This document shows, one piece after another, positions 5,046 to 13,300 of a stretch of DNA of 17,344 nt. Location: contig DXVY01000015.1 of NCBI GenBank assembly GCA_019417145.1, forward strand, positions 1 through 17,344. The letters are read 5' to 3'. The notes beneath the pieces were generated by a model. It made no database searches. It worked only from the letters and a program-made list of their open reading frames with translations, and was not told the origin of the DNA. This stretch comes from Clostridiales bacterium. GTDB lineage: Bacteria; Bacillota; Clostridia; Oscillospirales; Acutalibacteraceae. A program made the position numbers and the translations under genes. Numbering within the stretch: position 1 is the first letter of the stretch; each line of letters begins with the position of its first letter.

Positions 5046-7877
5046 ATGCCACAGGATAAAATTGTTATAAAGGGCGCCAGGGAGCACAATCTCAAGGGCG
5101 TGGACCTGACCATCCCCCGGGACAAGCTGGTGGTGTTCACCGGCCTGTCCGGTTCGGGGAAGTCCTCTCTGGCCTTTGACACCATATACGCCGAGGGGCA
5201 GCGGCGATATGTGGAGTCCCTCTCCTCCTACGCCCGCATGTTTTTGGGGCAGATGGAGAAGCCGGATGTGGACAGCATCGACGGCCTGTCTCCGGCCATT
5301 TCCATCGATCAGAAGACCACCTCTAAGAATCCCCGGTCCACGGTGGGGACGGTGACCGAGATTTACGACTATCTCCGGCTGCTCTTTGCCCGCATAGGCG
5401 TGCCCCACTGTCCGGTCTGCGGCCGGGAGATTCGGCAGCAGACGGTGGATCAGATCGTGGACAAGATCATGGAGCTGCCCGAAGGCAGCAGGATACAGGT
5501 GCTGGCGCCGGTGGTGCGCGGGCGCAAGGGCGAGCATGTTAAAGAATTTGACCGTGCTCGGAAATCCGGATTTGTGCGGGTGCGGGTGGACGGAAACCTA
5601 TATGATCTGAGCGAGACCATCAAGCTGGAAAAAAACAAAAAGCACAATATCGAGATCGTGGTGGACCGGCTGGTCATCAAGCCGGATGTGAAAAGCCGCC
5701 TGACCGATAGCCTGGAGACCGCGTCGGGCCTTTCCGGCGGGCTGACCCTTATCGATGTGATCGGGGGGGAGGAGCTGACCTTTTCCCAGAGCTACGCCTG
5801 CCCGGATCACGGGGTGAGTATCCCCGAGCTGGCGCCCCGGATGTTTTCCTTTAACAATCCCTTTGGGGCCTGTCCTACCTGTACGGGGCTGGGGAAGTTT
5901 TTAAAGGTGGATCCGGCGCTGGTGGTGCCTGACGAGAGCCTGCCCTTGAACGGCGGAGCGGTGAAGGCCTCAGGCTGGGGCAGCAGCGACGGTAGCATCG
6001 CCCTTATGTATTACCAGGGGCTGGCCCAGCTGTACGGCTTTGATATAAGCACCCCTTTTAAGGACCTGCCCGAGGCGGCTAAAAAGGCGGTGCTGTACGG
6101 CACCGGAAACCAGAAGCTAAAGCTCCAGCGCAACACGGCCTGGGGCGGCGGCAGCTATGAGGCGGCTTTCGAGGGTGTGATTCCCAACCTGGAACGGCGG
6201 TATAAGGAGACGGGTTCCGATTGGGCCAAGGCCGAAATCGAGGCCGTCATGAGCGAGCGGGATTGTCCCGACTGCCACGGCGCCCGGCTGAAACCGGAAA
6301 GCTTGGCCGTAACCGTGGGGGAGAAGAATATCAACCAGGTTACCCTCCTTTCGGTTGCCCGGGCCCTGGATTTCATGGAGCATTTGGAGCTGTCCCAGCG
6401 GGATCACATGATCGCCGACCTGATTGTGAAGGAAATCAAGGAACGGCTGCGGTTTTTATCCAGCGTAGGGCTGGAATATCTGACCCTTTCCCGGTCGGCC
6501 GGCACCCTGTCGGGCGGGGAGAGCCAGCGCATCCGGTTGGCCACCCAGATCGGTTCCTCCCTGATGGGGGTACTGTATATCCTGGACGAGCCCAGCATCG
6601 GCCTGCACCAGCGAGACAACGATAAGCTGTTGGACACCCTGCGTCATTTGCGGGACCTGGGCAATACCCTGATCGTGGTGGAGCACGACGAGGACACCAT
6701 GCGGGCGGCGGATTATATCGTAGATATTGGCCCCGGCGCGGGCATTCACGGCGGAGAGGTGGTCTGCGCCGGAACCCTGGAGGAGATTGAGAGCTGCAAG
6801 GGATCGGTTACGGGAGATTATCTCACCGGCCGGCGCAAAATTCCGGTGCCGGAAAAGCGCCGGGAGGGCAACGGCAAAAAGTTGACCATCAAGGACGCGG
6901 CCCAGAATAATTTACAGAATATCGATGTGGATATCCCTTTGGGGCAGTTTGTCTGCGTCACCGGCGTGTCCGGTTCGGGCAAATCCTCCCTTATTAATGA
7001 GATCCTGTACAAGCGGCTGGCGGCCGAGCTCAACGGGGCCAAGACCACCGCCGGCCGGCATAAGGACATTCTGGGGATCGAGAATCTGGATAAGGTCATC
7101 GATATCGACCAGTCCCCCATCGGGCGGACCCCCCGCTCTAACCCGGCCACCTATACGGGGGTGTTCAACGATATCCGGGATCTGTACGCCGGCACCAAGG
7201 ACGCCAAGCTCAGGGGCTATTCGGCCGGCCGATTCTCCTTCAATGTCAAGGGCGGACGCTGCGAGGCCTGCCAGGGGGATGGCATCGTGCGCATCGAGAT
7301 GCACTTTCTGCCGGATATTTACGTGCCCTGCGAGGTCTGCAAGGGCAGCCGGTATAATCGGGAAACTTTGGAGGTCAAATATAAGGGCAAGAGTATTTAC
7401 GACGTTTTGGAGATGACGGTGGAGGAGGGTATGTACTTTTTTGAGAGCATACCCAAGATCCATCGCAAGCTGCGCACCCTTTTTGAGGTGGGGCTGGGGT
7501 ATGTGAAGATCGGCCAGCCGGCCACCACCCTGTCGGGAGGCGAGGCCCAGCGGGTCAAGCTGGCCACCGAGCTGTCCAAACGCTCCACCGGCCGCACCAT
7601 CTATATTCTGGACGAGCCCACCACCGGCCTGCATACCGCCGACGTGCACAAGTTGATCGAGGTGCTGCAAAGGTTAGTGGACGCCGGCAACACGGTGGTG
7701 GTTATCGAGCACAACCTGGACGTGGTTAAAACGGCCGACACAATTATTGACCTGGGTCCCGAAGGGGGAGACGGGGGCGGAACGCTGGTGTTTTCCGGCC
7801 GTCCGGAGGATGTAATCCATTGTAAGGCCTCTTATACGGGTAAATATCTGGCCAAAATTATGAAATCGGCAAATTAA
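5046..7877 (+). CDS. uvrA: UvrABC excinuclease subunit A (damage-recognition ATPase)
   Basis: UvrA is the tandem ABC ATPase that scans DNA for lesions and loads UvrB in nucleotide excision repair. The 943-residue product is full length. Landmarks are Walker A GLSGSGKS (33-40), ABC signature LSGGESQR (488-495) with Walker B Asp514-Glu515, second Walker A GVSGSGKS (640-647) and second signature LSGGEAQR (from 829). The C-terminal zinc finger is C739-x2-C742-x19-C762-x2-C765. The insertion-domain finger reads C252-x2-H255...C276-x2-C279, with His at one usual Cys position. I chose ATG 5046, preceded by AAAAGGAG (5031-5038). The longer frame from 4971 starts upstream of the predicted transcription start and contains the LexA box. 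Expression is probably SOS induced. Confidence 0.98.
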   Translation: MPQDKIVIKGAREHNLKGVDLTIPRDKLVVFTGLSGSGKSSLAFDTIYAEGQRRYVESLSSYARMFLGQMEKPDVDSIDGLSPAISIDQKTTSKNPRSTVGTVTEIYDYLRLLFARIGVPHCPVCGREIRQQTVDQIVDKIMELPEGSRIQVLAPVVRGRKGEHVKEFDRARKSGFVRVRVDGNLYDLSETIKLEKNKKHNIEIVVDRLVIKPDVKSRLTDSLETASGLSGGLTLIDVIGGEELTFSQSYACPDHGVSIPELAPRMFSFNNPFGACPTCTGLGKFLKVDPALVVPDESLPLNGGAVKASGWGSSDGSIALMYYQGLAQLYGFDISTPFKDLPEAAKKAVLYGTGNQKLKLQRNTAWGGGSYEAAFEGVIPNLERRYKETGSDWAKAEIEAVMSERDCPDCHGARLKPESLAVTVGEKNINQVTLLSVARALDFMEHLELSQRDHMIADLIVKEIKERLRFLSSVGLEYLTLSRSAGTLSGGESQRIRLATQIGSSLMGVLYILDEPSIGLHQRDNDKLLDTLRHLRDLGNTLIVVEHDEDTMRAADYIVDIGPGAGIHGGEVVCAGTLEEIESCKGSVTGDYLTGRRKIPVPEKRREGNGKKLTIKDAAQNNLQNIDVDIPLGQFVCVTGVSGSGKSSLINEILYKRLAAELNGAKTTAGRHKDILGIENLDKVIDIDQSPIGRTPRSNPATYTGVFNDIRDLYAGTKDAKLRGYSAGRFSFNVKGGRCEACQGDGIVRIEMHFLPDIYVPCEVCKGSRYNRETLEVKYKGKSIYDVLEMTVEEGMYFFESIPKIHRKLRTLFEVGLGYVKIGQPATTLSGGEAQRVKLATELSKRSTGRTIYILDEPTTGLHTADVHKLIEVLQRLVDAGNTVVVIEHNLDVVKTADTIIDLGPEGGDGGGTLVFSGRPEDVIHCKASYTGKYLAKIMKSAN

Positions 7878-7914
7878 TTTACACATAATTCATTTTTTTC
7901 TTCATTGGTTCGAG

Positions 7915-7920
7915 TACAAT
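7915..7920 (+). promoter_or_regulatory. Possible -10 element for the DUF5685 operon
   Basis: TACAAT lies 84 nt before the DUF5685 start, but no convincing -35 is found 16-18 nt upstream. The assignment is tentative. Confidence 0.25.
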
Positions 7921-7939
7921 AGAATCCAGACAGAGGAGT

Positions 7940-7961
7940 AAAGGCGGCGGGAACCGCCTTT
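7940..7961 (+). terminator. Likely terminator of uvrA (hairpin with weak T-run)
   Basis: AAAGGCGG pairs with CCGCCTTT across a 6-nt loop, 62 nt after the uvrA stop. The tail CTTCATGTCTTTT is only moderately T-rich. It sits between the possible -10 at 7915 and the DUF5685 start, so an attenuator-like leader hairpin is an alternative. Confidence 0.45.
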
Positions 7962-8003
7962 CTTCATGTCTTTTGCTAAATTCTGCTTGAGGATGGCGAA
8001 GCG

Positions 8004-8912
8004 GTGTTTGGATATGTAAAGGCCTATAAGCCAGAAATGCGGGTTCGGGAATTTGAGGTGTATAAAGCGGTATACTGTACGCTCTGCCGACAGCTCGGCC
8101 GATCCTATGGACCCTTTGCCCGCATGACCTTGAGTTATGATTTTACCTTTTTGGCGCTGTTGCATTTAAGTTTTGAAGAAGGCTGCACCGGCTTTGAGCG
8201 GAAGCGCTGTGCCTTTAATCCCTTAAAGAAATGCAACTACTGTAAACAGACGGGAGAGAGCGTTGACTTTGCGGCCGCGGCGGCTATGATCATGCTCTAT
8301 TATAAGATTCGGGACAACATCCAGGACGGCGGCTTTTGGAAGTCGTTAGGATATCGGTTTCTCCTGCCCCTGTTTTCCCACGCCCGCAAAAAGGCCGGGA
8401 GGCTGTATCCGGCCGTGGAGGAGCTGACCGCTAAGTATATCGCGGATCAGGCGGCGCTGGAACAGGCAGACTGTCAAAGCCTGGACCAGGCGGCCGATCC
8501 GACGGCTCAGGCGCTGGCCGCCCTATGCGTCCTATGCGGGCGGGATGATATCCAGCGACGGGTGTTGGAACGCCTGGGCTACTGTGTGGGGAAATGGATT
8601 TATCTGTTGGACGCGGCGGCCGATCTGGAGGATGATCTGCAAACCGGCAGTTACAATCCCTTTTTGGCCGGCCGGCGGGGTATAACCCATCAAGCCGATG
8701 GGGACACTGCTTTTATCCGGCAGGCGAGAGAACGGGCCAAGGCCATTCTCAACGTATGTATTGCAGAGGCCTGCAAGGCCTTTGAACTGCTTCCCATTCA
8801 GCGATATGAGGAGATTTTGGGGAATATCCTATACCTGGGACTGCCCGACAGCCAAAAGCAGGTTCTCAGTGGAAAAAAGGCGGTACAAAAGGAGTTAAAT
8901 GCACATGAATGA
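8004..8912 (+). CDS. DUF5685 family protein, first gene of a three-gene operon
   Basis: The 302-residue product opens MFGYVKAYKPEMRVREFEVY, then KAVYCTLCRQLGRSYGPFARMT and SYDFTFLALL, which I recognise as DUF5685; the function is unknown. It appears cytoplasmic and all-helical, with no signal peptide. Two features stand out. One is a cysteine set, C25-x2-C28, C69 and C77-x2-C80, suited to binding a metal. The other is a pair of Asp-rich segments, D104-N-I-Q-D108 and D203-x3-D207-x2-D210-D211, about 100 residues apart. This recalls the paired Asp-rich motifs of helical isoprenoid synthases, but that link is only my inference. The start GTG 8004 has GAGGA about 10 nt upstream; no alternative in-frame start is better. 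The last 8 nt overlap the J-domain gene, pointing to translational coupling. Confidence 0.85.
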   Translation: MFGYVKAYKPEMRVREFEVYKAVYCTLCRQLGRSYGPFARMTLSYDFTFLALLHLSFEEGCTGFERKRCAFNPLKKCNYCKQTGESVDFAAAAAMIMLYYKIRDNIQDGGFWKSLGYRFLLPLFSHARKKAGRLYPAVEELTAKYIADQAALEQADCQSLDQAADPTAQALAALCVLCGRDDIQRRVLERLGYCVGKWIYLLDAAADLEDDLQTGSYNPFLAGRRGITHQADGDTAFIRQARERAKAILNVCIAEACKAFELLPIQRYEEILGNILYLGLPDSQKQVLSGKKAVQKELNAHE

Positions 8913-9519
8913 CCCTTATGCGATTCTAGGCGTTTCCCGGTCGGCCAGCGATGCTGAGATCAAAAATGCCTACCGGGAGATGGCCCGCAAATATCATCCG
9001 GACAATTATGCCGATAATCCGCTGTCTGACCTTGCGTCGGATAAGATGAAGGAGATAAACGAAGCATACGACCAGATCATGGCCGAGCGCCGGCATAAAT
9101 CGGCGGGCGCACCCGGCAGCAATGGCTACTCGGCTTATACCTCCTCCAATTTTTCCGATATCCGCACCATGATCTCCACCGGCAAGCTGGAGGAGGCCCA
9201 GGAGCTGCTGGACGGCGTGCCGCCGGATAAGCGGGACGCGGAATGGTATTTTCTCAATGGCAGCGTGCTTTACCGGCGGGGCTGGTTTGACGACGCCTTC
9301 ACCTGTTTTTCCACCGCCTGCCGCATGAATCCCACCAACCCGGAATACCAGGCGGCTTTAAACCAGATGCAGCGCCAGCGCAGCGGTTTTAACGGATATC
9401 GCCAGCCGGGTACGACCGGCCGCACCGGCGGCTGTTCGGCCTGCGATATGTGTTCCGGCCTGATCTGCGCCGACTGCTGCTGTGAATGCATGGGCGGCGA
9501 TCTGATCAATTGCTGCTAG
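8905..9519 (+). CDS. J-domain (DnaJ-like) protein with TPR-like region and cysteine-rich tail
   Basis: J-domain proteins stimulate the ATPase of a DnaK partner and deliver clients to it. In this 204-residue protein, residues 1-70 form a J domain (DPYAILGVSRSASDAEIKNA, then YREMARKYHPDN) with the essential HPD at 31-33. Residues about 80-160 read like TPR helices (KLEEAQELLDGVP, AEWYFLNGSVLYRRGWFDDA, FTCFSTACRMNPTNPEYQAA). The tail 177-204 has ten cysteines in 28 residues (CSACDMCSGLICADCCCECM...CC), suited to metal binding or lipidation. It lacks the zinc-finger and C-terminal domains of true DnaJ. ATG 8905 is preferred over ATG 8899: the GGAG at 8891-8894 is 10 nt from 8905 and 4 nt from 8899, and family members begin near MNDPY. 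It overlaps DUF5685 by 8 nt. Confidence 0.9.
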   Translation: MNDPYAILGVSRSASDAEIKNAYREMARKYHPDNYADNPLSDLASDKMKEINEAYDQIMAERRHKSAGAPGSNGYSAYTSSNFSDIRTMISTGKLEEAQELLDGVPPDKRDAEWYFLNGSVLYRRGWFDDAFTCFSTACRMNPTNPEYQAALNQMQRQRSGFNGYRQPGTTGRTGGCSACDMCSGLICADCCCECMGGDLINCC

Positions 9520-9529
9520 GAGGGTCAAA

Positions 9530-10063
9530 ATGTCGCTGAAACGCACGGGTAAGGTGGCGCTGTGCGGCGTTATGGCAGCCCTGTCCACAGTGATCATGCT
9601 GCTGTCCTATTTCCCTTATCTGACCTACGCGGTGCCGGCGGTGGCCGGACTGCTCTTTGTAATTTTGTCCATTGAAGTGAGGCATAAATGGTCCTTTATG
9701 TCCTATGCGGCCACGGCGGTGTTGGTTCTTCTGCTGGCCGAGCAGGAGGCCAAGATTATGTTTATCGCCTTTTTTGGGTATTACCCCATTCTGAAGGGGC
9801 TGATCGAGAGCCTGCGCAGGCGCGTGATCGAGTATATTATAAAATTTCTCCTCTTCAACATTGTCATGGCCGGCGTCTATGCCCTGTTTATTTTTGTGTT
9901 CGGCATGCCTCTGGACCAAATGGGTAATTTTGGGAAGTGGACCCTGCTGGTGATTTTCGGTATGGGAAATGTGGCCTTTTTCCTGTATGATTTCACCATT
10001 ACCCAGCTCATCGGACTGTATATGCAGTCCTTTCACGCCAAGCTGCAAAAACTGATTCATTAA
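9530..10063 (+). CDS. Small integral membrane protein, third gene of the DUF5685/J-domain operon
   Basis: The 177-residue product is highly hydrophobic with about five predicted membrane helices. The first begins at about residue 9 (KVALCGVMAALSTVIMLLSY); others cover about 33-50, 55-75, 100-125 and 135-165. The short basic start followed by VALCGVMAAL resembles the first helix of ECF-transporter substrate-binding (S) components, but I cannot confirm that family. A conserved-looking cytoplasmic segment reads FFGYYPILKGLIESLRRRV. The Shine-Dalgarno AGGAGGG (9518-9524) overlaps the stop codon of the J-domain gene, so translation is tightly linked. It may anchor the cysteine-rich J-protein or be its client; that is inference from the operon only. 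A strong terminator overlaps its stop codon. Confidence 0.85.
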   Translation: MSLKRTGKVALCGVMAALSTVIMLLSYFPYLTYAVPAVAGLLFVILSIEVRHKWSFMSYAATAVLVLLLAEQEAKIMFIAFFGYYPILKGLIESLRRRVIEYIIKFLLFNIVMAGVYALFIFVFGMPLDQMGNFGKWTLLVIFGMGNVAFFLYDFTITQLIGLYMQSFHAKLQKLIH

Positions 10064-10095
10064 GAAACCCCGCTGCAATTGCAGCGGGGTTTCTT
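10062..10095. terminator. Perfect 34-nt palindromic terminator of the DUF5685 operon
   Basis: AAGAAACCCCGCTGC pairs with GCAGCGGGGTTTCTT around AATT; the whole 34 nt is self-complementary. The stem begins inside the TAA stop codon and ends in TTTCTT, so it is a compact intrinsic terminator. Confidence 0.9.
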
Positions 10096-10375
10096 GTATG
10101 CGGAAGAGGAGCCGCCCGCTGGGAGCAGGTGCTTTGAACCGCATGGATCACCTTGCTATTTGTTAATGGGTTACATTGCTATTTGTTAACGGCAAAGGTG
10201 TTTTTATGTATGAACAAATAAATGGTTGTTGAAAAATACATATACATATTGCATGTAAAATATCTTCGATTTTTATAGTATATATGCATTGTATTTAAAT
10301 CAGAAAAGGCGTATTATTTATATGACATATGGCGCAACGCTAATTATGTTAATTTTAAGCAAGGGGATGTTTGCA
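10096..10375. other. AT-rich upstream region of the GH92 gene with 14-bp direct repeats
   Basis: No gene is supported here. TTGCTATTTGTTAA occurs twice, at 10153-10166 and 10176-10189, 23 bp apart. A poor promoter candidate is TTGCAT (10249-10254) with TATAGT (10274-10279), spacing 19. Another TAAAAT lies at 10256-10261 without a good -35. An in-frame extension of the mannosidase frame reaches back to a TTG at 10289 but lacks a ribosome binding site. Confidence 0.4.
10153..10189 (+). repeat. Pair of 14-bp direct repeats, possible regulator site
   Basis: Two identical copies of TTGCTATTTGTTAA start 23 bp apart, about two helical turns, placing them on the same face of the DNA. They lie about 190 bp before the GH92 start codon. 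Confidence 0.7.
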
Positions 10376-13300
10376 ATGGCGGAACATGGGCGAAAAAGAT
10401 TCTTCTGGTGCCTAAAAGCTTTTTTAGGCTGGGGATTAGCCGGAGCCTGTCTGTGTACGTCGGCACTGACGCCTGCTGCGGCCGGTGCGCAGGCGCAGGC
10501 CGATCAGCCACCGGAGGTTTTGTGGACCACCTCCTTTGAGGAGGGAGACCCGGCGGTAGAAGCCGTACCGGTAGACGATAGGCAGGCCAATATAGGGTTG
10601 CCTATGGAAAAGCCGGGGGTCATCCCCTCCAGCATTTCTGCCGAGCCGGATGGACAGCAGGCTGGCCAGATGATCGGCAGCGTCTTTGACGGCAGCCTGG
10701 ATTCCAAGTTCTTGACCGCCAACGACCACTCCGACATACGTTTCCAGCTGGACGCCCCCTTGGTGCTCAAGCGGTATTTTATCGGTTCCGCGGCGGACTC
10801 CAGCAGCTTTTCCGGCCGCGATCCCAAGGATTGGACCTTTGAGGGCAGCTTGGATGGGGAGCACTGGACTGTATTGGATACGGTGACCGGCAACCTGTTC
10901 AAGGAGGATAAGAAGCTTTTTGCCTTCTCTCTGGCCGACAATACCCAGGCCTTTGATCATTACCGTTTACATATCACGGCCAACAACGGGGATAAGAAGA
11001 TGCAGTTCAGCATCCTGGGATGGTCGGAGGCGGAGAGCGACGATCAGGAGGTCCCCCTGCCTGTACCCGATCCCACCCATGCCAAGGCGGCCGTGATGAC
11101 GGTGGACGGTAAGCTGTCGGTGGTCAGTAAGGTGGATAACGCAGGCTGGGATGGGAAGAACGTCTTAAAGTTCGCCGGTACCTATGTCGATCCGTCTGAA
11201 GATGCTAAAAGCTATGTGCGGATCCATGACGGGTTATCCATCCCGGTGGCGCCCAACACCCAGCTTTCCTATATGATCATGCCTCAGCCGGCCGACCCGG
11301 AAAATTATGATTTTAACCAAATCAGCAACTGGGCCAGCCTGGACCTGAAATTTGACGACGGGAGCTATCTTTCGCAGCTAAATTGCCCGGATCGGGACGG
11401 CAACCTGCTCAGCCCCATGGGGCAGGGCGATGGAAAGACCTTGGTGCAATTCAACTGGAACCATATTGTGGCCGATATCGGCGCTGTGGCGGCCGGCAAA
11501 ACCATTACCGAGGTTTTGGTGGGCTATGAAAAGCAGGCCTTTGGCACAGGCGAGGCGTTGGGATTTGTGGATTATTTCGACCAGATTACCATTGCCAATG
11601 TAGAGCGGCCGGATCTGCACAGCACGGATTACGCGGCTGACTATGTGAATACCCTGCGGGGGACCTATAACGGCGAGAACTTCAGCCGCGGCAACGCCGT
11701 CCCCGCCACCACTCTGCCTCATGGGTTTAACCAGCTCATTCCCATTACCGAAGGCGTGGTAGGCGCCAACCAGCTGTACCAATACCAGCAATCGGGCAGC
11801 ACCACCTACGCCAAAAGAGGGGGCGGAACGGTTACCAAGCAGAATAACACCCTCTCCCACATCGCGGTGGATCATTTTACATCGGTTTATAACAGCGACT
11901 ACGGTTCTTTCCAGTTTATGGTCAACAGCAGCTTTGACGCCGGCAATCCCTCCAGCCTGAACCCCGGCAATGTGGAGGGGACGGCGGGGGGCCGCAACGC
12001 CGCTTTCCGGCACGAGAATGAGATCGCCCGGCCGTATCTATATCAGGTGACCTTTGACGACTACGACCCGGATGATCCGGGGACGTCCAAGGCGCCGGGA
12101 TGTACCATGGCGGTCACGCCGGCCATGCACAGCGGCGTGGCCCGCTTCACCTATCCTGCCGGGTCGGATTTCGCCAACGTCGTATTGGATCAGGAGCGGG
12201 CGGCCGGCAGCACCACCGTGCAGGAGGACGGAAGCTTTTTCGGCTATTCCGACCATACGGCCTTTGGCTCCACCCGTATGTACTTCTGCGGACGGTTTGA
12301 TACCACCCCCACCGCCATCGCCAATGTGGGCAGCGGGATTAAAAAGGTCATTCAGTTCGGTCGGGATTTGGAGGAGGAGACCCAGGTGGAAATGGTTTTC
12401 GCCACCTCCTTTATTTCGGCCGACCAGGCCTGGCACAATCTGGAGCTGGAACTGGGGGTGACCCAGAACGATTACGCCCGCGGGCTCTTCCAGAAAACCT
12501 GCGACGCGGCCCATGATACCTGGAATCAGCAGTTAGGGGTTATCTCAGATATTGAAGGCGCCACCTATGAGCAGCTTTGCAGCATTTACACCGGGCTGTA
12601 CAAGATGTATTCCTATCCTATTTTGGGAGCGGAAAACGTGGGCACCAATGAGGCGCCCATTTGGAAGCATATGGATGTATCGGAGGAAAAGGAGAATCCT
12701 GCCGATACGGTGGTGTCCGACGGGATCATCTATTTTATCAATGATTTTTGGGGCGAGTGCCTCACTACCTATCCGGCTTGGGCCCTTTTCTCTCCCAACC
12801 AGATGGGGGATATTTTGGACGGCGTGTTGCAGCAGTATAAGGACGGCGGCTGGATGCCTCGCTGGATGCGGCCAGGGCCCTCCACCAGCATGATCGGTAC
12901 CAGTACCGATATTGTATTTGCCGACGCCATGGCCCGGGGCATCCAGTTTGACTGGGAGACGGCTTATGAATCGGCGCTTAAAAATTCTCAGGTGTATTCC
13001 AGTGATCCCAAGCTGGGCAGAAAGCTGTTGGATCGGGCGAATTTCTTAGGCTATACCTATCGGGACGGCGAGGTGCTGACCAGCAGCGAGCTCTCCTGGT
13101 CCCTGCTCAACGCGCAGTGCGACTACAGCATCGCACAGATGGCCGGCATGCTGGGATATACCGACGAGCAGCGGTATTTTGCCAACAAGAGCGCCGGATA
13201 CAGCCTTTTATATGATCCGGTGGATGTGACCGACAAGGGCAACGGCGGGTTTTTGCGTCCAAAGGATCAAAAGGGCGATTGGAGCCAGAGCAGCTATGAC

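Noticed and set aside
10182..10200. Catabolite response element (cre) near TTGTTAACGGCAAAGG
   Set aside because: It has at least four mismatches to TGWAANCGNTNWCA, so no case can be made.
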